Source: Tabrizicola sp. (GTDB lineage Bacteria; Pseudomonadota; Alphaproteobacteria; Rhodobacterales; Rhodobacteraceae). Taken from it: a stretch of 64,000 bases of DNA. Where the stretch lies: assembly GCF_022842145.1 (NCBI RefSeq), contig NZ_JALHQD010000002.1:62001-126000 (forward strand), in the 5' to 3' direction. Of the stretch, positions 17,736 to 25,592 are shown one piece after another; the stretch's first letter is position 1, and each line of letters starts with the position of its first letter. The position numbers and the translations under genes are program-made. The notes beneath the pieces are model-generated. The model saw only the letters and a program-made list of their open reading frames with translations. It made no database searches and had not been told where the DNA came from.

Positions 17736-17975
17736 ATGCACATTCGTCTGATTCTTGCAGCGGCCGCCATTCTGGCCCTCGGTACCCCGGTCGCTTTCGC
17801 GCAGGACTGTGATGCCAATTACGGAGGCGTCTGCGTGCCGGTGGCCTCGGACGTCGATTGTGCCGGAGGCTCGGGAAACGGCCCGGCCTATGTCGCGGGA
17901 CCAGTCTACATCATCGGGTCCGACATCTACGATCTGGACCGGGACGGTGACGGAGTGGCTTGCGAACCCAGGTAA
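17736..17975 (+). CDS. Small secreted protein with excalibur calcium-binding motif
   Basis: The 79-aa protein has a signal peptide (MHIRLILAAAAILALGTPVAFAQ, cleavage after AFA) and ends in DLDRDGDGVACEPR. That is the DxDxDGxxCE core of the excalibur domain, an EF-hand-like Ca-binding motif found at the end of extracellular bacterial proteins. The mature part has a few Cys that could form disulfides. It lies 85 nt beyond the rpmB terminator in a local AT-rich patch (TTAACGAAGATTAAGAATTCG) that may hold its promoter. A second excalibur-like tail occurs at 52.9 kb. Confidence 0.75.
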   Translation: MHIRLILAAAAILALGTPVAFAQDCDANYGGVCVPVASDVDCAGGSGNGPAYVAGPVYIIGSDIYDLDRDGDGVACEPR

Positions 17976-18004
17976 GCCGGTAAGCCCTGCCGCCCGCGGC
18001 CAGC

Positions 18005-18313
18005 CTATCCCGTGCAGTAGGCCTGGGCGGTCTGGCCGAAGCTCTTGTAGCGATCCCAGAACGCATCGTCCGACTGTGACTGCGAGACCCAGGTCGAATG
18101 CGCGGCCTCGGGGTCCTTGAAAAACTTCGCGGCCCGGCGCTGGTCGCCGCCCGACAGCGTCTGATCCGCTGCCTGCTGGATGCAGCCGCACAGGGACCGA
18201 TTACCCCCCCGGTCCGAGGCCATGCACGCCCGCTCGATCGGGCCCGCGATCGCCACACTGGACATGACCGGAAGAAAAGCCGCCGCAGCAGCCATAAGCA
18301 CGATGGATCTCAT
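18005..18313 (-). CDS. Conserved small secreted Cys-containing protein of Rhodobacterales
   Basis: The 102-aa protein has a signal peptide (MRSIVLMAAAAAFLPVMSSVAIAG). The mature domain has ACMASDRGGNRSLCGCIQ, then GDQRRAAKFF, DDAFWDRYKSFGQTAQAYCTG; four Cys suggest two disulfides. Homologues in this order are sometimes labelled 'arginine transporter', but nothing here supports transport. The ATG at 18313 starts the signal peptide; the frame extends 28 codons upstream without secretory character. It converges with the excalibur protein gene. Function unknown. Confidence 0.75.
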   Translation of the reverse strand: MRSIVLMAAAAAFLPVMSSVAIAGPIERACMASDRGGNRSLCGCIQQAADQTLSGGDQRRAAKFFKDPEAAHSTWVSQSQSDDAFWDRYKSFGQTAQAYCTG

Positions 18314-18518
18314 TCGTTCTGCCTCATTCGCCGGGCTGTCGGGCTTGCACCCGTTCCAACGCCAGTCATTCTGTAAGCGGAATAATGCCAAGTCCAAGTG
18401 AATTTTTCAAGCCTTCTCAGTAGCTTGTCGAAATCAGCGGAATTTCGCAACCTCTCGCGGCGCGCCTTTCCTGACCTACCACATGCTGTGGTTGCAATCG
18501 GCCCTGGACTGCGGAGGC

Positions 18519-18935
18519 TTATTCGATGGGCTCGATCCCTTCGGCCCGGCTTCGTGCCACAAAGGCGCGCATCTCCGCCAGACGCCCTGCCGGTGTCGGA
18601 ACCCAGCCCGTGACCTCGCCCAGGACCCGCAGCGGTGCTTTCGTCCGGTAGGACAGCGTCGGATTGCCCGGAAACTTCTTGTCCGTGACGTTCGGATCGT
18701 CCTCGAACCCGGCCTCCGGCTCTACCACGTAAACCCGTCCCGCGCCATCTTCGGCCGCCAGCTCCGCCGCCAGGATCGCGATCTCCAGCCGCGCCGTCAT
18801 GTAGACCCAGCCCGCCCGCCTGCGCGCACCATAGTTCGCCGCATGACCCGGCACGATCCGGTCGCCTGCGCGCAGCGCCGCCTTGGTCCCGTGGAAGAAA
18901 TGTGCCGGCCCGCCCGGCACTGGCTCGCCGCCCAT
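18519..18935 (-). CDS. arr: NAD(+)-rifampin ADP-ribosyltransferase (Arr) homologue
   Basis: The 138-aa protein is a full-length Arr. FFHGTKAALRAGD opens the fold, GARRRAGWVYMTA and VYVVEP form the middle, and EDDPNVTDKKFPGNPT is the signature loop. The residues reported important in M. smegmatis Arr (H19, Y49, D84) fall at H15, Y45 and D80 with a constant offset. Arr inactivates rifamycins by ADP-ribosylation of the C23 hydroxyl. AGGAG lies 8 nt before ATG 18935. No integron, attC site or IS is nearby, so it looks like a chromosomal, possibly intrinsic, gene. Activity on rifampicin is inferred only. Confidence 0.9.
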   Translation of the reverse strand: MGGEPVPGGPAHFFHGTKAALRAGDRIVPGHAANYGARRRAGWVYMTARLEIAILAAELAAEDGAGRVYVVEPEAGFEDDPNVTDKKFPGNPTLSYRTKAPLRVLGEVTGWVPTPAGRLAEMRAFVARSRAEGIEPIE

Positions 18936-19098
18936 CGCCCGATCTCCTGTTGCCTAGTCCTTACAGACTGCCGAAAACCGCGCCGCCCGCCCAGACTTGA
19001 ACGAAAATCCTTTCTCCCCACATCAGTCCAAAGCGCCCCCGCTTTTCCCTGCCGCATAAGCCCTTCCCGCCTCCCGCGCCCTAAGCTATATGCGGCGC

Positions 19099-20898
19099 AT
19101 GACCGAGCTTTCCCAGATCCGCAACTTCTCCATCGTGGCCCACATCGACCACGGCAAATCCACCCTCGCCGACCGGCTCATTCAGTTGACCGGCACGGTG
19201 GCTGCGCGCGACATGAAGGCGCAGATGCTGGACTCGATGGACATCGAACGCGAACGCGGCATCACCATCAAGGCCAACACCGTCCGGATCGAATACCCGG
19301 CCAAGGACGGCAAGACCTATATCCTGAACCTGATCGACACCCCCGGCCACGTCGACTTCGCCTACGAAGTCTCCCGGTCGATGCGCGCCGTCGAAGGCTC
19401 GCTTCTGGTCGTCGACGCCTCCCAGGGCGTCGAGGCGCAGACCCTCGCCAACGTCTACCAGGCGCTGGACGCGGGGCACGAAATCGTGCCGGTCCTGAAC
19501 AAGATCGACCTGCCCGCCGCCGAGCCCGAACGCGTCCAGCAGCAGATCGAGGATGTCATCGGCCTCGACGCCTCGGACGCCATCATGATCTCCGCCAAGT
19601 CCGGCCTTGGCATCCCCGACGTGCTGGAAGCCATCGTCACCCGCCTTCCCGCCCCCACGGGCGACCGCGACGCGCCCCTGAAGGCCATGCTGGTCGACAG
19701 CTGGTACGACGCCTACCTTGGCGTCGTCGTCATGATCCGCGTGATGGATGGCTTCGTCCGCAAGGGCGACCGCGTCCGCATGATGCAGACCAACGCCGTC
19801 TACGGCATCGACAAGCTGGCGGTCCTGAAACCCCAGATGGTCGACATCGCCGAACTTGGGCCCGGCGAGATCGGCATCTTCACCGCCTCGATCAAGCAGG
19901 TCCGCGACACCCGCGTCGGTGACACCATCACCCACGAACGCAAAGGCTGCGCCGAGGCGCTTCCCGGCTTCAAACCCGCGCAACCCGTGGTCTTCTGCGG
20001 CCTCTTCCCCGTCGACGCCGCCGATTTCGAAAACCTGCGCGACGCCATCGAAAAGCTGTCGCTCAACGACGCCTCCTTCAGCAGCGAGATGGAAACCTCC
20101 GCCGCCCTTGGCTTCGGTTTCCGCTGCGGCTTCCTCGGCCTTCTGCACCTTGAAGTCATCCGCGACCGGCTGGAGCGCGAGTATAACCTCGACCTCATCA
20201 CCACCGCCCCCTCGGTCGTCTTCCACGTCCACATGAAGGACGGCGAGGTGCGCGACCTGCACAACCCCGCCGACATGCCCGACCTCACTTATGTCGACCA
20301 CATCGACGAGCCGCGGATCAAGGCCACGATCATGGTCCCCGACGAATACCTCGGCGACATCCTGAAGCTTTGCCAGGACCGGCGCGGCATCCAGCTGGAC
20401 CTCAGCTACGCCGGCAACCGCGCGATGGTGGTCTATGACCTGCCCTTGGCCGAGGTGGTGTTCGACTTCTACGACCGCCTGAAATCGGTGACGCAAGGCT
20501 ACGCCAGCTTCGACTACACCCTGTCGGAATACCGTGAGGATCATCTGGTCAAGATGTCGATCCTGGTGAACGACGAACCGGTCGACGCCCTGTCGATGAT
20601 GGTCCACCGCGACCGGGCCGAGGCGCGCGGCCGGTCGATGGTCGAAAAGCTGAAGGACCTGATCCCCCGCCACATGTTCAAGATCCCGATCCAGGCGGCC
20701 ATCGGCGGCCGCGTGATCGCGCGCGAGACCCTGTCCGCCATGCGCAAGGACGTGACCGCGAAGTGCTACGGCGGCGACGCGACCCGGAAGAAGAAGCTGC
20801 TGGAGAAACAAAAGGCGGGCAAAAAGAAGATGCGCCAGTTCGGGAAGGTCGAGATCCCGCAGGAAGCGTTCATTGCGGCGCTGAAGATGGATGGGTGA
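19099..20898 (+). CDS. lepA: Elongation factor 4 (LepA)
   Basis: The 599-aa translational GTPase acts on ribosomes. G1 AHIDHGKST (about residues 14-22), G2 [11 protein letters not shown]3 DTPGHVDF, G4 [10 protein letters not shown] are intact, and the C-terminal [20 protein letters not shown] plus [10 protein letters not shown] is the LepA-specific tail. ATG 19099 ([20 protein letters not shown]) is preferred to an ATG three codons earlier because it matches the usual family N-terminus. A GTG of the next gene follows the TGA immediately (TGAGTGGTG). Confidence 0.96.
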   Translation: MTELSQIRNFSIVAHIDHGKSTLADRLIQLTGTVAARDMKAQMLDSMDIERERGITIKANTVRIEYPAKDGKTYILNLIDTPGHVDFAYEVSRSMRAVEGSLLVVDASQGVEAQTLANVYQALDAGHEIVPVLNKIDLPAAEPERVQQQIEDVIGLDASDAIMISAKSGLGIPDVLEAIVTRLPAPTGDRDAPLKAMLVDSWYDAYLGVVVMIRVMDGFVRKGDRVRMMQTNAVYGIDKLAVLKPQMVDIAELGPGEIGIFTASIKQVRDTRVGDTITHERKGCAEALPGFKPAQPVVFCGLFPVDAADFENLRDAIEKLSLNDASFSSEMETSAALGFGFRCGFLGLLHLEVIRDRLEREYNLDLITTAPSVVFHVHMKDGEVRDLHNPADMPDLTYVDHIDEPRIKATIMVPDEYLGDILKLCQDRRGIQLDLSYAGNRAMVVYDLPLAEVVFDFYDRLKSVTQGYASFDYTLSEYREDHLVKMSILVNDEPVDALSMMVHRDRAEARGRSMVEKLKDLIPRHMFKIPIQAAIGGRVIARETLSAMRKDVTAKCYGGDATRKKKLLEKQKAGKKKMRQFGKVEIPQEAFIAALKMDG

Positions 20899-21495
20899 GT
20901 GGTGAATAAGCTTCTCAAACTGTTTGGGAATGCTTTCCGGAGCCATTGGAAAGTAGCTTTGTCTACTTCACTTCTTCTTGTGGCTGCATATGACACATGG
21001 ATTGATGAACTCACTGTAATTGCCGCTACTTTTATAGGCTTGGCCGCTCTGCCGTGGATCATGGATCTTTTTGATAAAGTTACTCTCCCGGGCGGTATAG
21101 AGTTAAATCTGGCAAAAGCGCGTCAAGTCCTAGACCAGAGAAATGTTGAGGCGTCTCCAGAAACTGCGAAGCAATTCCAATTCCTGCCAGACGACCCAAA
21201 TTTCGCCTTAGTCGCGCTACGCATTGAAATTGAGAAGAAGCTTAGGCTGATGTATTCGAGAGACCTTGATGAGAAAAGCTCGCGCTACTTAAATATCTAT
21301 CGAATTATAGAGGAGCTAAGTGCCCAGGGGAGAATTGACCAAGAGATTGCTTCCGCCGTGAGAGATATGCTCCCCTCAATGAATAAAGCGGCCCACGGAG
21401 AAGAAGTTCCGGAGACCGCGAGAAGCTGGGTGCAGCAAAATGGCCCTCGTCTCCTTGCCGCGCTTGATAGAATAGCCAGTCAAACCGGAAACTAA
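20899..21495 (+). CDS. AT-rich orphan: membrane-anchored protein with DUF4145/HEPN-like C-terminus
   Basis: 198 aa starting at GTG 20899 or 20902, immediately after the lepA stop. Two hydrophobic segments (about residues 18-33 and 38-55) are followed by a soluble helical domain. ALRIEIEKKLRLMY then IIEELSAQGRID and MNKAAHGEEV resemble DUF4145/HEPN-type helical domains, but that is only a resemblance. Base composition differs sharply from neighbours: three hand-counted 60-base lines (from 20941, 21001 and 21241) contain 26, 29 and 24 G+C, with codons such as AAA, TTA, ATA and AGA frequent. This points to recent transfer. Function unknown. Confidence 0.75.
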   Translation: MVNKLLKLFGNAFRSHWKVALSTSLLLVAAYDTWIDELTVIAATFIGLAALPWIMDLFDKVTLPGGIELNLAKARQVLDQRNVEASPETAKQFQFLPDDPNFALVALRIEIEKKLRLMYSRDLDEKSSRYLNIYRIIEELSAQGRIDQEIASAVRDMLPSMNKAAHGEEVPETARSWVQQNGPRLLAALDRIASQTGN

Positions 21496-21749
21496 CGCAA
21501 CACAGTCTCAATTCCTCAACCAACAGCCACCGCACTCTACTCTCGAAGGCCAAAAGCGGGGCAGTTTCCCACCCCACTTCCGTCTCCCCAGCATCAAACC
21601 CTACTTACCTACCCCGAGGTCATCGCAGAACACGCCCGCCGCCCCGCCGATCACCGCTCTGGTAACAGCGTTCCGGGGATCACCGAGCCACCTGCGGCAC
21701 CCTCAAGCCCGCGCGCGGTGTCGCTCGCCAGCCCACCCCCACGCTCACC

Positions 21750-21896
21750 TCAGAACAGCCCGTCGCCGCCCTCATCCTGTTCCACGGCCTCGTCGGCCAC
21801 GACAGCAGCCCCTCCACCGATCAAGAGCGGCGCGCAGGCGGGGACGGTGGCAATGATCATCAGGGCCGCGAGGGCCTTCCACAGGGTCATGCGCAT
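21750..21896 (-). CDS. Small lipoprotein, 48 aa
   Basis: Starts MRMTLWKALAALMIIATVPAC, a signal peptide with a lipobox-like VPAC and a mature tail rich in Gly, Ala, Asp and Glu (GGGAAVVADEAVEQ). AAGGA lies 8 nt upstream of ATG 21896; a second in-frame ATG is two codons in. It lies 34 nt downstream of the entericidin-like gene on the same strand, so probably forms a two-gene unit. Too short to assign to a family. Confidence 0.6.
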   Translation of the reverse strand: MRMTLWKALAALMIIATVPACAPLLIGGGAAVVADEAVEQDEGGDGLF

Positions 21897-21930
21897 CGGG
21901 GGCATCCTTTCAAAAGGGGGAACGGGCAGA

Positions 21931-22059
21931 TCAGTACTGGGCGTCTTGCGCTTCGTCCTGGATCACCTCACCGGCGTTCTCCAGGTCTTGGCCGGCGCCT
22001 TGGACGGTTTCGCAAGCGACAAGGCCCAGAAGGGCAAAAAGAGCGATGACTTTGGTCAT
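21931..22059 (-). CDS. Entericidin A/B family lipoprotein, 42 aa
   Basis: The product MTKVIALFALLGLVAC plus ETVQGAGQDLENAGEVIQ and an acidic tail has a lipobox (LVAC) and the GxGxDLexaGexI pattern of the entericidin family, small membrane lipoproteins of the EcnA/EcnB antidote/toxin type. AAGGA lies 8 nt before ATG 22059. In alphaproteobacteria these are common and typically stress-controlled, but no operator was identified here. Confidence 0.8.
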   Translation of the reverse strand: MTKVIALFALLGLVACETVQGAGQDLENAGEVIQDEAQDAQY

Positions 22060-22241
22060 GGGTCGTATCCTTCGTTGATGTTACCCCTACAACCCGCCAG
22101 ACCACGTCTCGTTCCCGGGGCCTGAATCCCGAAGGTTGACGTCCGCCGATATGACCGCGCGTATGCATGGGATGCAGACGCGATGCATACGGGAGGAATA
22201 CGCTTAATCCCCTGTTAACCATCCTCTGCCACCCTGATTCC

Positions 22242-22535
22242 ATGAAAGCCCTCATCCCCCTTCTGTTCCTTGCCGCCTGCGGTGCCTCTCCCGCGCCAGA
22301 GTTCTTCGGGGCCACCCGCAGCGATGTCACCGTAAATAGCCGGGATTACACGGTTTTCCAGAAAGGGGAGCGGGTGGAAGTCATCCGCCTTGGCTATGCC
22401 ACCCGCGGCGAACACCAGGAAATCCGCGCCACGATGATCGAGCTGATCCCGCGGGTGACAGGCTGCAAACTGCGGGAAACAACGTTAACCGGCGACAGTG
22501 GAGAAATGCGCGGCTCGCTGGACTGTCCGGCTTGA
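22242..22535 (+). CDS. Small lipoprotein, 97 aa
   Basis: MKALIPLLFLAACGAS is a short lipoprotein signal with lipobox LAAC. The mature region (RSDVTVNSRDYTVFQKGERVEVIRLG) is a small beta-rich domain with a conserved-looking Cys pair near the end (GCKLRE and LDCPA). No known domain is recognised. ATG 22242 is chosen as the signal-peptide start; an earlier in-frame ATG at 22167 has no secretory character. It stands alone 50 nt upstream of purC. Confidence 0.65.
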   Translation: MKALIPLLFLAACGASPAPEFFGATRSDVTVNSRDYTVFQKGERVEVIRLGYATRGEHQEIRATMIELIPRVTGCKLRETTLTGDSGEMRGSLDCPA

Positions 22536-22585
22536 CTTGAAGGCTTCAAAAGCCAAGAAGCAGGCACCGAACCCGGGGGCCTGCC

Positions 22586-23551
22586 ATGCCGACACTCGAC
22601 CTCTCCCGCACCCTGCCGCAGGCCCGGATACCCGAGCTTCCGAACCCCTATTTCGGCAAGGTCCGCGACTGTTACGACCTGCCCGACGATACCCGTCTGC
22701 TGATCTCCTCCGACCGGATTTCCGCCTTCGACCAGATCCTTGCGGTGATCCCCTGGAAGGGCCAGGTCCTGACCCAGCTTGCCCGTTACTGGTTTGAAAA
22801 GACGGAAGATATCGCGGCGAACCACGTGTTGTCCTACCCCGATCCGAACGTCGTTCTGGGCAGGAAGCTGACGATCCTTCCGGTCGAGATCGTTGTCCGA
22901 GGCTACCTGGCCGGCACCACCTCCACCTCGATCCTGACGCAGTACAAGGCGGGGGCGCGCAGCATGTACGGCCACACGCTCCCCGACGGCCTCAGGCCCA
23001 ATCAGGCTCTGCCGCAGGCGATCATCACGCCGACCTCCAAAGCCTTCGACGGTGGCCACGACGAGCCGCTGACGGCTGCCGAAATCCTGGCGTCCGGACT
23101 GTTAACCAAAGCCCAGTGGGACGAAGTCAGCGCCAAAGCCCTGGCCCTCTTCGCGCGCGGCCAGGAAATGGCGAAAAAACAAGGGCTTATCCTTGTGGAC
23201 ACCAAGTACGAATTCGGCACCGACGCCAATGGCCGCATCCTTCTGGCCGACGAAATCCACACCCCGGACTCCAGCCGCTACTGGATCGCCGAGGGCTACG
23301 CGAAGGCCTTCGAGACGGGCGACCGCCCCCCGAGTTTCGACAAGGACGTCATCCGCTCCTGGGTCGTCGCGCGCTGCGATCCCTACAAGGACCAGATCCC
23401 CGACATCCCGGCGGACATGATCGCGAAGACCGCGCAGGTCTACATCGACGCCTTCGAGGCTATCACCGGGCAGACCTTCGTTCCCGACACCTCGGGCGCA
23501 ACCCCGCTGGACCGCGTCCGCACCAACCTGACGCCGTTCTTCACGACCTGA
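22586..23551 (+). CDS. purC: Phosphoribosylaminoimidazole-succinocarboxamide synthase
   Basis: The 321-aa SAICAR synthase performs the eighth step of de novo purine synthesis, joining CAIR and aspartate with [16 protein letters not shown] (N-terminal nucleotide site), [32 protein letters not shown], and [12 protein letters not shown] (catalytic signature) are all present. It is the long (~300+ aa) form rather than the short ~240-aa form. A G-rich ribosome site precedes ATG 22586. It stands apart from other pur genes here, with the sugar kinase 42 nt downstream on the same strand. Confidence 0.96.
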   Translation: MPTLDLSRTLPQARIPELPNPYFGKVRDCYDLPDDTRLLISSDRISAFDQILAVIPWKGQVLTQLARYWFEKTEDIAANHVLSYPDPNVVLGRKLTILPVEIVVRGYLAGTTSTSILTQYKAGARSMYGHTLPDGLRPNQALPQAIITPTSKAFDGGHDEPLTAAEILASGLLTKAQWDEVSAKALALFARGQEMAKKQGLILVDTKYEFGTDANGRILLADEIHTPDSSRYWIAEGYAKAFETGDRPPSFDKDVIRSWVVARCDPYKDQIPDIPADMIAKTAQVYIDAFEAITGQTFVPDTSGATPLDRVRTNLTPFFTT

Positions 23552-23593
23552 CCTGTTTGCGCTAACAGTAGCGAAATCAAAGGGGGGACCACC

Positions 23594-24517
23594 ATGATTC
23601 TCAGCTGTGGCGAAGCGCTGATCGACATGCTGCCCAGAACCTCGACCGCGGGGGAGGGCTGCTTTGCCCCCTATGCCGGTGGGGCCGTCTTCAATACCGC
23701 CATCGCGCTGGGACGGCTGGGCGCGCCCTCGGCATTCTTCTCCGGCGTGTCCAACGACATGCTGGGCGAGATCCTTGCCGACACCCTGACCGCCTCGAAG
23801 GTGGACACCCGCTACCTCGCGCGGTCGGACCGGCCCACGACGGTCGCCTTCGTCAAGCTGGTCAACGGCCAGGCGACCTATGCGTTCTACGACGAGGCAA
23901 CGGCCGGGCGGATGCTGTCCGCTGCGGACTTGCCCGTGCTTGCCCCGCAGATATCGACGCTTTTCTTCGGCGGGATCAGTCTGGTGAACGACCCCGCCGC
24001 CAGCACTTACGAGGCCCTGCAGGCCCGCGAATGCGGCGCGCGCGTTACCATGATCGACCCCAACATCCGACCCGGTTTCATCGCGGGCAAAGAGACTGAA
24101 TACCGTACCCGGATCGAACGGATGATCGCCCGCGCCGACATCGTGAAGCTGTCGGACGAGGATCTGCACTGGCTGGAAGGGCAGGGCGACCTGACTTCTC
24201 TGGCGCAGGGCATTCTGGCCAAGGGACCGAAGGTCGTCTTCATCACCGAAGGTGCGAACGGCGCGCGGGCGGTGACGGCGTCACAGGATATCTTTGTTTC
24301 GGCCCAGCCGGTTACGGTCGTCGACACCGTGGGCGCTGGGGATACCTTCAACGCCGGGGTCCTCGCCGCGTTGCACCGGGACGGAGCGCTGACCAAGGCC
24401 GCCCAGGCCAGCCTTTCCGACGCCACCCTGACGGCAGCCCTCGACCTTGGGACCCGGGCCGCCGCTGTCACGGTCAGCCGCGCCGGGGCCAACCCGCCCT
24501 GGCTTGCAGAGCTGTGA
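23594..24517 (+). CDS. PfkB-family carbohydrate kinase (fructokinase-like)
   Basis: The 307-aa protein starts [13 protein letters not shown], contains [15 protein letters not shown], and ends with the PfkB signature [17 protein letters not shown] holding the catalytic Asp, followed by a gap for the ATP-site region. Bacterial homologues with this N-terminus are often fructokinases or 2-keto-3-deoxygluconate kinases; specificity is not certain. The ATG at 23594 follows an AAAGGGGGGA ribosome site. It overlaps the next gene (dtd) by four bases (GTGA), so the two are coupled. Confidence 0.88.
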   Translation: MILSCGEALIDMLPRTSTAGEGCFAPYAGGAVFNTAIALGRLGAPSAFFSGVSNDMLGEILADTLTASKVDTRYLARSDRPTTVAFVKLVNGQATYAFYDEATAGRMLSAADLPVLAPQISTLFFGGISLVNDPAASTYEALQARECGARVTMIDPNIRPGFIAGKETEYRTRIERMIARADIVKLSDEDLHWLEGQGDLTSLAQGILAKGPKVVFITEGANGARAVTASQDIFVSAQPVTVVDTVGAGDTFNAGVLAALHRDGALTKAAQASLSDATLTAALDLGTRAAAVTVSRAGANPPWLAEL

Positions 24518-24957
24518 GGGCGGTTCTCCAGCGGGTCAGCGAGGCCCGCGTGCAGGTGGACGGAGAGCTGGTCGGCGAGACGGGGAAAGGTTTCCTGATC
24601 CTCGTCTGCGCGATGGGCGGGGATACCGAGGCGCAGGCCGAAAAGCTGGCGGCCAAAGTCGCCAAACTGCGGGTCTTCAAGGACGGTCAGGGCAAGATGA
24701 ACCTTTCGATCAAGGACATCGGAGGGTCAGCCCTGGTGGTAAGCCAGTTCACCCTGGCGGCCGACCTGCGCGGCAACCGGCCCGGGTTTTCCACCGCCGC
24801 ACCCCCGGCAGAGGGCGAAAGACTGTATCTTCACTTCAGCCGGGCGCTTGAAAAGGAAGGCATTCCAGTCGCGAATGGCCGCTTCGGGGCGGATATGGCG
24901 GTCAGTCTGGTGAACGATGGGCCGGTGACCATCTGGATGGACACCGACCAGCCCTGA
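24514..24957 (+). CDS. dtd: D-aminoacyl-tRNA deacylase (D-Tyr-tRNA(Tyr) deacylase)
   Basis: The 147-aa enzyme hydrolyses D-amino acids mischarged on tRNA in the cytoplasm. [18 protein letters not shown] at the start, [20 protein letters not shown] (the SQFTL catalytic motif and cross-subunit NxPxF-type loop) and [19 protein letters not shown] at the C-terminus define it. GTG 24514 is the start, within the stop of the sugar kinase (GTGA). The 3' end meets a convergent secreted protein 2 nt away with no terminator. Confidence 0.96.
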   Translation: MRAVLQRVSEARVQVDGELVGETGKGFLILVCAMGGDTEAQAEKLAAKVAKLRVFKDGQGKMNLSIKDIGGSALVVSQFTLAADLRGNRPGFSTAAPPAEGERLYLHFSRALEKEGIPVANGRFGADMAVSLVNDGPVTIWMDTDQP

Positions 24958-24959
24958 GC

Positions 24960-25484
24960 CTAGTTGAACGGGTTGCCTGGCGTGGCGTCGGTGATGACTT
25001 CGCCACACTCGACCAGCGCACCGATCGACGCGCTGGAGCCTGCCAGCGAGTAGTTCTGCACATCGGCCCCGTCGGCATCCCGCAGGTAAAGCCGGTTGCC
25101 ACGGGCGACTTCCGTGATGAAGTTCACCCCGGCCTGGTCATCCGGCAGAAAGAACAGGACGGAATTCTGGTACAGTTCGGCGTCGGTCAGGCTCCACGGC
25201 GAGCGGCGGTCAACCTGGACGCCCAGGTCGGCGGTGTCGCCTTCACCGAACTCCCAGGCGCTGGAGTAGAACTGCAACTGCACTGCTCCATCGGCGAAGG
25301 TCCAGATCGAGAAGCTTTCGCCCGGTGCCGTCACTTCGGCCACGCAGCCGACCGACCCGTCATCCCAGCCGACAACCGAAACCTGCCAATGCTTGTGCGA
25401 AAACAACACTTCGCTTTCCTGCGCGCTTGCGCCACTTGCCGCGGCGGCAATCAAGGCCGACGCCAGTCCGATGCGAATGCTCAT
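24960..25484 (-). CDS. Secreted protein of unknown function, 174 aa
   Basis: Signal peptide MSIRIGLASALIAAAASGASAQ (cleavage after ASA), then a ~150-residue mature domain with HWQVSVVGWDDGSVGCVAEV and ALVECGEVI (two Cys, probably one disulfide). The pattern resembles small periplasmic 'invasion-associated'-like proteins of alphaproteobacteria but no domain is certain. It converges with dtd. The acyl-CoA synthetase stop (25593) lies 108 nt upstream on the same strand. Confidence 0.7.
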   Translation of the reverse strand: MSIRIGLASALIAAAASGASAQESEVLFSHKHWQVSVVGWDDGSVGCVAEVTAPGESFSIWTFADGAVQLQFYSSAWEFGEGDTADLGVQVDRRSPWSLTDAELYQNSVLFFLPDDQAGVNFITEVARGNRLYLRDADGADVQNYSLAGSSASIGALVECGEVITDATPGNPFN

Positions 25485-25592
25485 GCTTCTGTCCCGTAAA
25501 ACTGTCCTTTAAAATCCTGTCTTCGCGCCGGCGTGCGATTCCTGCAAATGAAACTTGCTTTCGCCCGGGCGACAGTCTGTTCCCGCTGCGGC

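Noticed and set aside
19081-20946. A 621-codon open frame antisense to lepA
   Set aside because: It is a composition artefact; LepA motifs are complete on the plus strand.
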